Below are positions 32,716-42,356 of a stretch of DNA of 64,000 nt, piece by piece. Below the pieces are notes generated by a model. The model was given only the letters and a program-made list of their open reading frames with translations. It had not been told where the DNA came from and made no database searches. The stretch is from UBA1189 sp045612065. Its GTDB lineage: Bacteria; Bacteroidota; Bacteroidia; Bacteroidales; Bacteroidaceae. How positions within the stretch are numbered: the stretch's first letter is position 1; the number at the start of each line of letters is the position of its first letter. A program made the translations under genes and the position numbers. The DNA is taken from assembly GCA_045612065.1 (NCBI GenBank), contig JAZKYH010000050.1, forward strand, positions 24,774 through 88,773, written 5' to 3'.

Positions 32716-35133
32716 ATGAAAAAAATATTGATATCGTTGCTATGCCTTATGAGCATAGGTGCTACGGCTCAAGTGTCGTTTGGCGCGTCGGAGAAGTTTA
32801 ATGATAACTGGCGTTTTGTTCTTGCCGATGATAGTGCAGCCATCTTTCCTGATTATGATGATAGCCGTTGGCGAGAGTTGACGCTACCTCACGATTGGAG
32901 TATCGAGAGTGCTCCTTCTCAGGCTTTGGCGAGCTGTACGGGCTATCTGCCCGGTGGCATAGGGTGGTATCGCAAGACCTTCCGTGTTACCGATGCGGCT
33001 GCACGCCACTACATTTACTTCGAGGGCGTGTATAACCGAAGTGATGTATACATCAATGGACATCATCTCGGGCATCGTCCAAATGGATATGTGTCGTTTA
33101 TGTATGACCTCACTCCCTACTTGAATAAGGGAGGTGATAATGTTATTGTTGTGCGTGTGGACCATAGCCGCTATGCTGACTCGCGTTGGTATACAGGTTC
33201 GGGTATCTATCGCGATGTGTATCTCGTGGCTGCTCCCGAGCTGCACCTCTCGCAGTGGGGGGTAGCCTATCGTGCAGCCAAGCTCTCCGATCGTAGTGCT
33301 ACCATTGAAGTCGATGTGGCCGTGGATAATCATACAACACAGCTCCAAAAGGTACAGACACGTATCACGATGCTCGATGCCGAAGGCAAGCAGGTGGCAA
33401 CAGCTACGAAAAGTGCAGTCGTTGGTGCCGAAGAACTCAATAGTCAATTGCCAATAGTCAATTGCCAACTGAAGAATCCGCATCGCTGGAATCTCGATGA
33501 ACCTTATCTCTACACTTTGCGTGTGGAACTGCTTACCGGGGATAAAGTGGTGGATCAGGCTGAGGTGCGTGCAGGACTTAGAACATTGGAGTTTAGTGCC
33601 GACAAGGGCTTTGCACTCAACGGCAAGAATATGAAGGTTAAGGGCGTGTGCCTGCACCATGATGCAGGCGTGCTCGGCGCTGTGGTGCCTCCTGAGGTAT
33701 GGCGTCGTCGTATAGAGTCGCTCAAGGCAATGGGTGCCAATGCTATCCGCATGAGCCACAATCCGCAAGCTCCCATCGTGTATGATCTATGTGATGAGTT
33801 GGGTATGCTTGTGATGGACGAGGGAAGCGATGAGTGGGAGTTCCCCAAACGTAAATGGATAAAGGGCTGGAACAAGGGCGAACCGGGCTATGAGGGAACC
33901 TACGACTTCTTCGAGGAGTGGATAGAACGAGATATCACCGACATTGTGCGCCGCGACCGCAACCACCCGAGTGTGTTCCTGTGGAGCGTGGGTAATGAGG
34001 TGGACTATCCCAACGACCCTTACTCACATCCCGTACTCGATGGTAGCAGCATCAGCCAACCCATGTTTGGAGGCTATGACCCCGAGCGTCCTCATGCCGA
34101 GCGCATAGGTAAGATTGCTAAGCGACTGGCAGCTTGCATACGTGCTGTCGATTCTTCTCGCCCTGTCACGGGAGCTCTTGCCGGTGTGGTCATGAGTAAT
34201 GAAACGGAATATCCCGAGGCGGTGGATGTTGTTGGCTATAACTACACTGAGGACCGCTACGATACCGACCATAAGAAATATCCCAACCGCATCATCTATG
34301 GCAGTGAGACACGCAATGACTTTGCTGCTTGGAAGGCTGTGCGCGACAAGGAACACATCTTCGGCCAGTTCATCTGGACCGGTACCGACTATCTTGGTGA
34401 GTCGGGTTCATGGCCTTCGCGCGGACTACACACTGGGTTGCTCAATTTTGCCAACTATCCTAAGCCCCGCGGCAAGTTCCGCGAGGCACATTGGAGTATC
34501 GAGCCAATGATATACATTGGTACCTACCACCGAGGTCGTGGCCGTTGGGGCGACCATCTCTCTATCGACGCTCTTGACTTGTGGAACTATCGCGAAGGGC
34601 AGCTTATTCGTGTGGTGTGCTATACCAATACGGCTCAGGCACAACTGAAACTTAATGGTGCTGTCGTTGGTGAAATGCGTCCTTATGATGATAGGAGTGG
34701 TATGATACATTGGGATATCCCCTATGAACCAGGAACTCTTATAGCCGAAGGATACGATGCTGAAGGCAACTTGCTTGCGACGTATGAGATTCATACTAGC
34801 GGACGTCCCTATAGCCTTCGTGCTACATTGATAGAACCTGAGGTGGCTGCTCACGGAGGCACGGCGCAAGTGCTCGTAGAGGTCGTTGACGAGCAAGGGC
34901 ATCTCGTGAAGCTTGCCGATAACATGATAACTTGTAGGGTGGAGGGAGCTGCCCATTTGTTAGGTCTTGAGAACTCGGACAATGGCGATATGAGTCATCC
35001 GAAAGCTCGTCAACGACGTGCATACCAAGGTTGTCTTGTAGCCTATGTGCAAATCGCTGACGAGTCTCCAGTGAAGTTGACTTTCTCTTCTCCATTGCTT
35101 GAGGATGCAGTATTGGATATTGTGCCGAGGTGA
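32716..35133 (+). CDS. GH2-family beta-galactosidase-type glycoside hydrolase
   Basis: This 805-residue exported enzyme (signal peptide to about residue 18) hydrolyses terminal beta-galactosides or related sugars. Domains in order: N-terminal sugar-binding jelly roll (WRELTLPHDWSIE), Ig-like domain, TIM barrel with the acid/base glutamate in LWSVGNEVDYP and the nucleophile in YGSETRNDF, a DUF4982-type segment and a C-terminal beta domain. Near residues 241-253 (ELNSQLPIVNCQLK) the DNA is a 14-bp tandem repeat of a type normally seen between Bacteroidales genes. Substrate specificity cannot be read from sequence alone. Confidence 0.92.
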   Translation: MKKILISLLCLMSIGATAQVSFGASEKFNDNWRFVLADDSAAIFPDYDDSRWRELTLPHDWSIESAPSQALASCTGYLPGGIGWYRKTFRVTDAAARHYIYFEGVYNRSDVYINGHHLGHRPNGYVSFMYDLTPYLNKGGDNVIVVRVDHSRYADSRWYTGSGIYRDVYLVAAPELHLSQWGVAYRAAKLSDRSATIEVDVAVDNHTTQLQKVQTRITMLDAEGKQVATATKSAVVGAEELNSQLPIVNCQLKNPHRWNLDEPYLYTLRVELLTGDKVVDQAEVRAGLRTLEFSADKGFALNGKNMKVKGVCLHHDAGVLGAVVPPEVWRRRIESLKAMGANAIRMSHNPQAPIVYDLCDELGMLVMDEGSDEWEFPKRKWIKGWNKGEPGYEGTYDFFEEWIERDITDIVRRDRNHPSVFLWSVGNEVDYPNDPYSHPVLDGSSISQPMFGGYDPERPHAERIGKIAKRLAACIRAVDSSRPVTGALAGVVMSNETEYPEAVDVVGYNYTEDRYDTDHKKYPNRIIYGSETRNDFAAWKAVRDKEHIFGQFIWTGTDYLGESGSWPSRGLHTGLLNFANYPKPRGKFREAHWSIEPMIYIGTYHRGRGRWGDHLSIDALDLWNYREGQLIRVVCYTNTAQAQLKLNGAVVGEMRPYDDRSGMIHWDIPYEPGTLIAEGYDAEGNLLATYEIHTSGRPYSLRATLIEPEVAAHGGTAQVLVEVVDEQGHLVKLADNMITCRVEGAAHLLGLENSDNGDMSHPKARQRRAYQGCLVAYVQIADESPVKLTFSSPLLEDAVLDIVPR
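33438..33465 (+). repeat. 14-bp tandem repeat inside the GH2 gene
   Basis: CAATAGTCAATTGC occurs twice in direct succession, followed by CAACTG. It lies between the Ig-like segment and the conserved NPHRWNLDEPYLYTL block and keeps the frame open. Confidence 0.85.
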
Positions 35134-35160
35134 GTGGCGGTAGTTGTGTGACAATAATAG

Positions 35161-35667
35161 TCATCTGAAGTCTTTGAGCTGCATCTGTAATCGCTGGCGA
35201 GTGAAGAAGATGCGGCTCTTTACTGTGCCAAGAGGAAGTGATAATTTCTCGGCAATCTCGCGATACTTGAATCCTGATACGTGCATGGCAAAGGGGATGC
35301 GGTACTCTTTGGGTAGTGCATTTACGGCACGGCGTATCTCTTTGGTGTCATAGGCGCTCTCGGTGCTTTCGAAGCCTGCATCTTGAGGTAAGGAGAGATG
35401 GTAGAGGTTGTCGGTGTGGTCTACGAAGGTCTGGTCACGCACAGTCTTGCGATAATTGTTTATAAAGATATTGCGCATGATGGTGTATACCCATCCCTTG
35501 AAGTTCGTGTCGGGGGTGTACTTGTCACGGTTGTCCAGTGCTTTGAGTGAAGTCTCTTGGAGCAGGTCATTGGCTTCTTCGCGATCCATAGTCAGTTTGT
35601 ACGCGTAACGCAGGAGTTCGTCTTGTACTGCAACGAGGTCTCTGTTGAATTTGTCGTTCATATTCAT
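35161..35667 (-). CDS. RNA polymerase sigma factor, ECF type
   Basis: This is a 168-residue sigma factor. Region 2 includes DELLRYAYKLTMDREEANDLLQET and FKGWVYTIMRNIFINNYRK, and region 4 has LPKEYRIPFAMHVSGFKYREIAEKLSLPLGTVKSRI. In Bacteroidetes, factors of this type act in regulating housekeeping stress or surface genes. No anti-sigma gene is adjacent. It is convergent with the GH2 gene (27-base gap) and alone on its strand. A -7 box TACTTTTG lies at 35695-35702, so the factor is probably transcribed by the main sigma factor. Confidence 0.94.
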   Translation of the reverse strand: MNMNDKFNRDLVAVQDELLRYAYKLTMDREEANDLLQETSLKALDNRDKYTPDTNFKGWVYTIMRNIFINNYRKTVRDQTFVDHTDNLYHLSLPQDAGFESTESAYDTKEIRRAVNALPKEYRIPFAMHVSGFKYREIAEKLSLPLGTVKSRIFFTRQRLQMQLKDFR

Positions 35668-35694
35668 TCTTTTTAGGGGTTATTGAAACTGCGA

Positions 35695-35702
35695 CAAAAG
35701 TA
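35695..35702 (-). promoter_or_regulatory. -7 promoter element for the second ECF sigma gene
   Basis: TACTTTTG on the minus strand, 27 bases before the start at 35667. Confidence 0.45.
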
Positions 35703-35817
35703 GTAGGAATGAATAGTTACGATGGGGTGTAAACATCCAATTTGAGGGGGGCAAACTATCATTTGTACAATTCTCCCCCTATTTTGATAGTTTTTCCCCT
35801 CTGTATAAGATGAAAAA

Positions 35818-35846
35818 TGCCGTGCTGAGGTGATTTCAGCACGGCA
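35818..35846 (-). terminator. Terminator after the M60 peptidase gene
   Basis: A perfect 11-bp stem (TGCCGTGCTGA with TCAGCACGGCA), a 7-base loop, and on the minus strand a following TTTTT. Confidence 0.9.
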
Positions 35847-35869
35847 CTAAAGCTTAATTTCAAAAAATG

Positions 35870-38800
35870 TTACATTATTATCACTTTCGTACAGTATGTG
35901 TCTGCGGTGATTATTGCCACCTTGCCTTTGAATGAGCTGAGATTTAACGTTACTGAGTTGCCAGTACAAGCTGCTGTTGTGATAACTTTTCCGACAGCAT
36001 CGTATACACGGACTTTACAATTCGGGGTAAGGCCGTCAATGGTAATACTGCCCTCGTTCATATGTACTACAGGCTCAGTTTTTGTCTCGTTTTCGATGCC
36101 GGTGGGAGGAACTTCGTTGAGGTCGATGTTGCATACACGGAGTAACTTCCAGGTAGTATGTTTCTCGGTATTAGCTTCAACAAGTTTGGTTCCTACTGCA
36201 TTTACATACCAATCTCCCTCTTCGGCAGATAGTATAAGCCCCATTTCGGTCTCATCTAAGGTTATTTCAAATTCGGTGGCTTCTGCGTCTTTGTCGATGT
36301 ATAGCTTGTTGCTACTTATGGTTACTGCCTTTTCTGTTTTATAATTATGAATGGTGTACTTCCCCTCTTGGTTCCCTTGCTTGAAATAGAACCAATAAGA
36401 GAATTCATTGGGGTCATCATAGATGCCAGTAGAAATTCGCCCTTTGTATCTTGATAATGAACTACCATATGCATATTCTCCATTATCGTTACGGATGAGA
36501 TAGTAGATGGTCAGCTGCTCGTCTGTGCTTATGTCCGGCTGTGCGATCATGTTCTCTTCTACTTGTTCTTCTTCCATTTGTAGAAGCCATTTGGCATTGG
36601 CGGCAGTCTGACTTCCTGCATATATGAGCCCATCGTTATTATAAAGTTTTGACTTTGTGTTATTGGCATATTGAATGTGAAATTCTCCTGGCGCGACCAA
36701 CTCTAAGGTGAAAGTTGCAGCATCTGCAATATGACGTGATTCAGCTTTCACTCGCGAACCGCTTGAGACAGATGTGACATAACGACCGGTTGTGAGATGC
36801 TGTATGTAACAAATTCCCTCTTCCTCAGACTGAATGATTTTCCACATCAGACTTTGAGGCCTTTGCTCTTTCTGATAAATGTGTGTGCTTAGTCCGTTAT
36901 TATCAATGCTGATGAATTGACTCTCATTACTGCTTGTCATCAATGTGTAACAACGATTAGGTATTAGTGGGTTGCAATCCTCTAACAATGTTGAAATAGA
37001 CTCTTCCAACTCGGCGGTCCATATGGCATAAGGATATTCCCTTGCATCTGTATGTCTTACCAACGAGTCTATTTTGTTTATAACAGAAACGTGATTGATG
37101 ATAGACTCGGGTTTCAAGAACCCGATTTTATATCCAGTAGTATCGATTCTTGTCGCATATTTTTTTGCAAGTTCCAGTGTTGTGAAGAATTCGTCTTTAA
37201 GTTTACCTCCTTCATATACCTTAACTCGTGTACCATCATATCCTACTGCCATGATATACGCAGAACTTTGCTCAGCATTGCTATTCGTGGGATAGAGTAC
37301 CTGAGTATAAGAATGATTGTCATCACTGCCCAATCCATACATGGTAATGCGCAATAATTCCCCTTTACCATTGTAGGTCTCAAAAGCTACAGCATTCTTT
37401 ATTGCACTATGTTGTACTACAACCTTACTTCCATTAATTTTGCATCCCTCTCCTAAGGCTTGGGGAACTTCTAACTTTAAGCAGTCGCGATAGATGTAGT
37501 AGTTGTGTCCGTTGATATAGTTGATTTCCTCGGTAAAGGCTGGGTATCCTTGCTCTTTTACATAGGTTTTAAGGCTCTCAATCATTTCTTCGCTAATGAC
37601 ATTCCAACCTGCATTATAGTCCTCAATATAGGAATTGATGGGGCGTAGCATTCCTGCTTTCTCAAAGAAAGGCAGAAGGTCTATCTTAGCACTGTCGCAG
37701 GCAAGTTTCATCCAATTAATCTGTTTCTTACCATTGGTGTTGTAGTATGATTCGTAATTACGTGTAGTGCGTATGCTTTCGATGACCATAGGGATGATAT
37801 CAGGGCATTTGCCTGCGAGGGTTCCCCAAAGGTTGAGTTGCCAAAATGGAACGAGTTTTACGAAGTGGTCATAGTTGCGCGAGGTAGTAGTAACATAGCC
37901 TAAATAGTTGCCATCGGCATCATAGCCCCATATCGTTTTTTCCGTGGGAGTAGTACCATAGTAGTCTGGACCATCTTGCAGCTGCCAAGGAACTTCTTTG
38001 CGTAGTGCCTCTTCAAAGTAGGTCTGCATACGTCCGCCACGCATATTGGCATATTCTCCGACACCGGTAACCTCATCCTCAAGGCGTAAAGTGTGTGGAT
38101 TACCAGTGAAGTGTATTTGTCCCCATGAGGCAAAGATGTTGTTTGTAGTTTCTCCGCAGCCAGACCATTTGAAACCTGTACTTATTTGGTTGTTGTGTCC
38201 CCATTCGTGACCTACTCCCCAGAAATCAAATCTCTTGGCATCGGGCACCATGATTGCATCGAGGCTATTAACGTTACAATACGATCCTTCGTTTACTGCA
38301 GCCATAAAACCATAAGTGGTAGCGAAAAAGAGTTGACGGTTCTTGACCTGACGACCATACTTCTCCAACCCAAGCATGTTGCGCTGTGCCCATTGCACCT
38401 GCTGGTAGAGTGTCATAGTAGAATCTACGTTTGTAGGGCAATACTTGAGCCATGCTGATACGGGGTAGGCCAGTTGGGCATGCTCTGAACGGGTAATAAG
38501 AATGGAGTTATCATTCACGGAACGTCCTTCGAGCAGTTTCACCCAGTCGGCATTGGTCATCGTAGCTTGATCCCAATAACCCTGTACAGGAGCGTTGATG
38601 AAGTGAACTTTCACGTTGGGTGCGACCTCAAAATCGTCGGTGTAGTAGCTGACAAACAAGTTGCCCTCGGTACTGGCTGTGATGTAGTTCAGCCCATTGC
38701 GCAAAGGATAGGTGCTGGAGCTCTCATCCTCCACCCAGTTCTTAATGGTAAGTTTCACAGGATATTGAGCATTGATGCCATCTACGGCCACAAAGCAAGA

Positions 38801-39562
38801 TTCACCTGCCTTGAGATATACTCCCGTGGGGTTTTCGTAGTTGTTGTAGTAGTTACTTGATTTTAGGATATCAAGCAGAGTCTCGGTGCTGAGGTAGGGC
38901 TCATATTCGCCTACGCGGAACTTTCGGTATCCATCGGCATCGTTGAGAATATTGTCTATGAGTAATTTCAACGTAGGATCTTCGATCCCTTCGCTACTTT
39001 TTATCTCGGGCTTAAGCTCCGAAAAGATGTTGTCGGTGAAGTATTGGGCAAATTCATCCTTCTTCTGATAGTCTACGGCATAGGCTTCAATCTCGGCTGC
39101 TGATACTTTGTAGAAATAGCCGCGCTCAAGGGTAAACTTTATCTGTCCGCACGTTACACCATTTTCTGTGAGCCACATATCACAGTTTGCACTGCTTGAG
39201 TTGAGGTCGTGGCTGCCGATGGATGTGAAGTTGGTGCCAGTGGTCGTGGGGCAATAGGATATGTATACCCTATTCCAATTGCCGTCGTCATAGATATCCT
39301 GGCGTGGAATGTAACGTACGTAGTCCACGTGGGTGGCCTCTTTCAGGGTGATGGTGAGTGTCACGGGCCATGATGATGCCGATATTTCGGAGTCATTGAC
39401 CCAGATGGTTCGAGTGTTTCCATCAATAACATTTTCGGCCTCATTGCCAGGTTGGAAACTACTTGCTATGGCATTTACGATGGTAATCTTTTTATCTTGG
39501 GCATGGATGTCCAAACCAACCAATAGACAAATGGTAAGTAGGAGTGTCTTTTTCATATTCAT
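35870..39562 (-). CDS. M60-family metallopeptidase (enhancin-like) with T9SS-type tail
   Basis: The 1230-residue secreted protein starts with a signal peptide (to about residue 21). An F5/8-type C (discoidin) carbohydrate-binding-like domain follows (about 25-165). The M60 peptidase domain has the gluzincin motif HEWGHNNQ near residue 450, with a glutamate further on in CGETTNNIF. Enhancin-type peptidases cleave O-glycosylated mucin-like proteins. Further ricin- or Ig-like beta domains precede a C-terminal part (KVRVYDAVGKVITTAACTG) resembling a T9SS type A sorting domain. It is 9 bases after the MG2-domain gene, in one operon. Confidence 0.88.
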   Translation of the reverse strand: MNMKKTLLLTICLLVGLDIHAQDKKITIVNAIASSFQPGNEAENVIDGNTRTIWVNDSEISASSWPVTLTITLKEATHVDYVRYIPRQDIYDDGNWNRVYISYCPTTTGTNFTSIGSHDLNSSSANCDMWLTENGVTCGQIKFTLERGYFYKVSAAEIEAYAVDYQKKDEFAQYFTDNIFSELKPEIKSSEGIEDPTLKLLIDNILNDADGYRKFRVGEYEPYLSTETLLDILKSSNYYNNYENPTGVYLKAGESCFVAVDGINAQYPVKLTIKNWVEDESSSTYPLRNGLNYITASTEGNLFVSYYTDDFEVAPNVKVHFINAPVQGYWDQATMTNADWVKLLEGRSVNDNSILITRSEHAQLAYPVSAWLKYCPTNVDSTMTLYQQVQWAQRNMLGLEKYGRQVKNRQLFFATTYGFMAAVNEGSYCNVNSLDAIMVPDAKRFDFWGVGHEWGHNNQISTGFKWSGCGETTNNIFASWGQIHFTGNPHTLRLEDEVTGVGEYANMRGGRMQTYFEEALRKEVPWQLQDGPDYYGTTPTEKTIWGYDADGNYLGYVTTTSRNYDHFVKLVPFWQLNLWGTLAGKCPDIIPMVIESIRTTRNYESYYNTNGKKQINWMKLACDSAKIDLLPFFEKAGMLRPINSYIEDYNAGWNVISEEMIESLKTYVKEQGYPAFTEEINYINGHNYYIYRDCLKLEVPQALGEGCKINGSKVVVQHSAIKNAVAFETYNGKGELLRITMYGLGSDDNHSYTQVLYPTNSNAEQSSAYIMAVGYDGTRVKVYEGGKLKDEFFTTLELAKKYATRIDTTGYKIGFLKPESIINHVSVINKIDSLVRHTDAREYPYAIWTAELEESISTLLEDCNPLIPNRCYTLMTSSNESQFISIDNNGLSTHIYQKEQRPQSLMWKIIQSEEEGICYIQHLTTGRYVTSVSSGSRVKAESRHIADAATFTLELVAPGEFHIQYANNTKSKLYNNDGLIYAGSQTAANAKWLLQMEEEQVEENMIAQPDISTDEQLTIYYLIRNDNGEYAYGSSLSRYKGRISTGIYDDPNEFSYWFYFKQGNQEGKYTIHNYKTEKAVTISSNKLYIDKDAEATEFEITLDETEMGLILSAEEGDWYVNAVGTKLVEANTEKHTTWKLLRVCNIDLNEVPPTGIENETKTEPVVHMNEGSITIDGLTPNCKVRVYDAVGKVITTAACTGNSVTLNLSSFKGKVAIITADTYCTKVIIM

Positions 39563-39571
39563 TTATTATTG

Positions 39572-42178
39572 TTATTTTCTTAGTATTATTCCTTGTGGGG
39601 TGATACCTTCGGCGCTGATGTGGAATTGCTTGCTGTATCCATTGTTATAGAACAATACCTCGGCTTGTCCTTCAGCGTCAGTGGTGAGCGTCGGATTCCA
39701 GTACAGGGTACGGCGATAGTCGACATCACCCTTGATGGGACCGTCGGGGTACTCGGGGGCATAGAACTCAGTGCCCATGGTATAGCCTCTGAAGGTCGTT
39801 TGGCGCTGGCCTTTTACTTTGGACTTGCGCAACCCTTTGGGGTACATGGTAATATCTATTACGTAGAGTCCGCGTATGAGAACTCCATCAACGCCAGATG
39901 TGGTTTTGTTGAGACTCTCGATGATCTCGGGAGAGAGTGCGTCTTTTACGAAAGGAAGGGCCATGTATTCAAAGGGACTGTCATATACGATGATGGATTT
40001 AACATCCTCCATGTCGATGTCGAATCCTGGAGTATAGCTTGCCTTCAACCACTTACTGTCTTCGTCGTGCAAATACCAGAATACACGACGGTTGTTAATG
40101 GGGCACTGCTCAAGGGACCATGCTATCATCTCGTCGCGTGTGGTGATAGTTTCTGGTATTACGCCGTCGTATCGAGCATAGTCAATGTTGTATCCTTTCT
40201 CGTTGAGGTAATCACGCACCATGTAAGTGTATTTGCCTTGGTCAAGATGGAACTCGGTGTCTTCTTCGGCATTGTATGCTTTGAAGGTGAGGAAATCTAT
40301 GTATTTTTTGCGACCATGTACATCTACATTATCAAGCAGGAATACACTGTCGGGATTAGCTTGCAGAATGGGATCTTTCTCAACCTCTTCAAACATCTGC
40401 TCATTGGCCTCCATAATGTGCTCTGGTAGATAGAGGTCTGTTGTTGTATAAGCTCGCACTGAAGGACGTGACGCTCGGTCGAGACGGAGGCGGCAGTCGA
40501 GTTCTTTCCCATCTTTAGTAACAGAAAGGAACATGTCCCACTTATCATAGAACTCCTCTACAGCAAAACCAAAGCATCCATAGTCATCAGTAACGACGGA
40601 AGTCTCCTGTTTCTGTGAACGGTCGGGTGAATAGAGGCGCATATTTACTGTTGCGCCTGCTATGGGGTTATCTCGCATGCGACTTAATACGCAGCCGTCA
40701 ATGACGAGACCATCCTCAACATAATGCTTGACATAGAACGGCTCTACTCGTGTCATCTGTGACCAATTATGGCGTGTCCATCCCTGCGTCATCATCAGTA
40801 GGTCAAGTGCTCGGACGTGCTCGGCATCATCGCTCTCGAAGTAATACTCGGGCTTATGTATATATCCCTTCAGTTCAGAAGATAGCAACATATTTGTCAG
40901 TATGTTGTCGCTATATGCTGTCCCTAAGTTTTGGTTGTCGCGTATCGCGATAGAAATGGTGGCGGGTAGGGGAGTACCATCAGGGGCGTTAGTTTGCACG
41001 CTCAATGCCACGGGAGCGAAGGCTTCGTGCTTTGTGGACGCAGTACTGATGGTGATTGAACCAGCCTTTGTCCCATTATTGACGAATAATTGGCGCTGGG
41101 CTAAGATTATTCCTTTTGAATTGAAGAGGGTCAACTGATGTACTCCCGTGGGAAGCTTTTCTTTGGGAATGACAAATGTTGCTACTCCTCCTCGTACAGA
41201 AAGGGTGTCAAAGTATGCCACTGTGCCACGGTTAATAAGCGTCAGCCCTAACAATTCATCAAGATGGCCTGTGTTGCTGGTTAGGCGGCCTCGAATCTGT
41301 CCGGGACGTAGATTGTCAGTTGTTAATGTATAACCTTCGTCGATTGGTTCGGGTAGGTGAACGGTATATTTCTTACCTTCATACGTGAATTCGGCGGTGT
41401 GGCGTTTCTTTGTGGGTGTTAAGATAAATTGCCCCATGCCGTCATGCTGAGTGTTGAGAGTGACTGGGGCTTGTCCATCTTCGGTTTGCAACGTTCCACT
41501 TACCTCTACGCCTTGCCCATTGTCGCCTATGGCCTTAAAGGCTACACGGCAGGGTATACCCATTACGAGATTGCCTCCTTCGGGGTAAAAAGACACAGAG
41601 AGTGTCTTGATCTTTTCCATTTCAGGACGTTGCACATCGTAGGGGTTGTCCCAACGTCGTATCGTGGGATTGCTGTAATCACCCTCTTTTTTAGGTGTTT
41701 CGTATACGGGAAATACACGGGAGAATACGCTGGCATGGTCAAAGTTAAGCATGGTTCGCGTGTAGGCTCTTACCTCATAGAAACCGCTGGGCAGTGCAGT
41801 AACACCGCGTAATGCACGCGCTTCCTCTGTCGATACATCTACTAAAGGTAGTGATCCATTGGCTTGGCCGTTTTCTACTTTTAGTTTCAATTGCTTCAGT
41901 ACCACACCATTTGGGGAGAGCAATTCAACGTATAAAACCTTGCTCGGTGCTGGAGTATGGGTTGATGCGTTCACAACATAGGCTGAGAACCAAATAACAT
42001 CACCTTGAAAATAGGCTGTATTGTCAAAGTGTAGGTATACTTTCTCTTGTTGGCATATTTGACTGAACTGGTAGGCATTCTGCACGTATGAGAGTAGAGA
42101 TTGGAATGGATCGGGCTGTGCCGATAGCGATACTACGCCTGCAAACAACCATGCTATGATAGAAGCGTATCTTTTCAT
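39572..42178 (-). CDS. MG2-domain surface protein
   Basis: This 868-residue exported protein (signal peptide ending near SLSAQ) has macroglobulin-like domains. The MG2-type segment is QEKVYLHFDNTAYFQGDVIWFSAYVVNAST (about 42-71), and a carboxypeptidase-regulatory-like segment lies near residues 500-580 (VIDGCVLSRMRDNPIAGATVNM). Proteins of this layout are common in Bacteroidetes and are usually unnamed. There is no thioester motif. It is the first gene of the operon with the M60 peptidase, so the pair may act together at the cell surface. A -7 box lies at 42205-42212. Confidence 0.75.
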   Translation of the reverse strand: MKRYASIIAWLFAGVVSLSAQPDPFQSLLSYVQNAYQFSQICQQEKVYLHFDNTAYFQGDVIWFSAYVVNASTHTPAPSKVLYVELLSPNGVVLKQLKLKVENGQANGSLPLVDVSTEEARALRGVTALPSGFYEVRAYTRTMLNFDHASVFSRVFPVYETPKKEGDYSNPTIRRWDNPYDVQRPEMEKIKTLSVSFYPEGGNLVMGIPCRVAFKAIGDNGQGVEVSGTLQTEDGQAPVTLNTQHDGMGQFILTPTKKRHTAEFTYEGKKYTVHLPEPIDEGYTLTTDNLRPGQIRGRLTSNTGHLDELLGLTLINRGTVAYFDTLSVRGGVATFVIPKEKLPTGVHQLTLFNSKGIILAQRQLFVNNGTKAGSITISTASTKHEAFAPVALSVQTNAPDGTPLPATISIAIRDNQNLGTAYSDNILTNMLLSSELKGYIHKPEYYFESDDAEHVRALDLLMMTQGWTRHNWSQMTRVEPFYVKHYVEDGLVIDGCVLSRMRDNPIAGATVNMRLYSPDRSQKQETSVVTDDYGCFGFAVEEFYDKWDMFLSVTKDGKELDCRLRLDRASRPSVRAYTTTDLYLPEHIMEANEQMFEEVEKDPILQANPDSVFLLDNVDVHGRKKYIDFLTFKAYNAEEDTEFHLDQGKYTYMVRDYLNEKGYNIDYARYDGVIPETITTRDEMIAWSLEQCPINNRRVFWYLHDEDSKWLKASYTPGFDIDMEDVKSIIVYDSPFEYMALPFVKDALSPEIIESLNKTTSGVDGVLIRGLYVIDITMYPKGLRKSKVKGQRQTTFRGYTMGTEFYAPEYPDGPIKGDVDYRRTLYWNPTLTTDAEGQAEVLFYNNGYSKQFHISAEGITPQGIILRK

Positions 42179-42204
42179 GTTATATGACTTGGTTTTTCTG
42201 ACTG

Positions 42205-42212
42205 CAAAGATA
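42205..42212 (-). promoter_or_regulatory. -7 promoter element for the MG2-M60 operon
   Basis: TATCTTTG on the minus strand, 26 bases before the start at 42178. No standard -33 box. Confidence 0.5.
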
Positions 42213-42315
42213 GTTATTAATTGTGTAAATATGCTAACATCTTTTGTTTTTATGATAGGGATAATCGCTTGAATGATGGAAAAATAGGCTTTTTCTCCAC
42301 ATTCATTCGCAGAGA

Positions 42316-42347
42316 TTTGGCATTTCGCTCTCCTTGAGCTAATTTTG
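42316..42347 (+). promoter_or_regulatory. Promoter for the M23 peptidase and MerR genes
   Basis: TTTG (42316-42319), 20 bases, TAATTTTG (42340-42347): an exact pair. The box ends 9 bases before ATG 42357, predicting a leaderless or nearly leaderless mRNA. Confidence 0.8.
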
Positions 42348-42356
42348 TCCCTTGTA

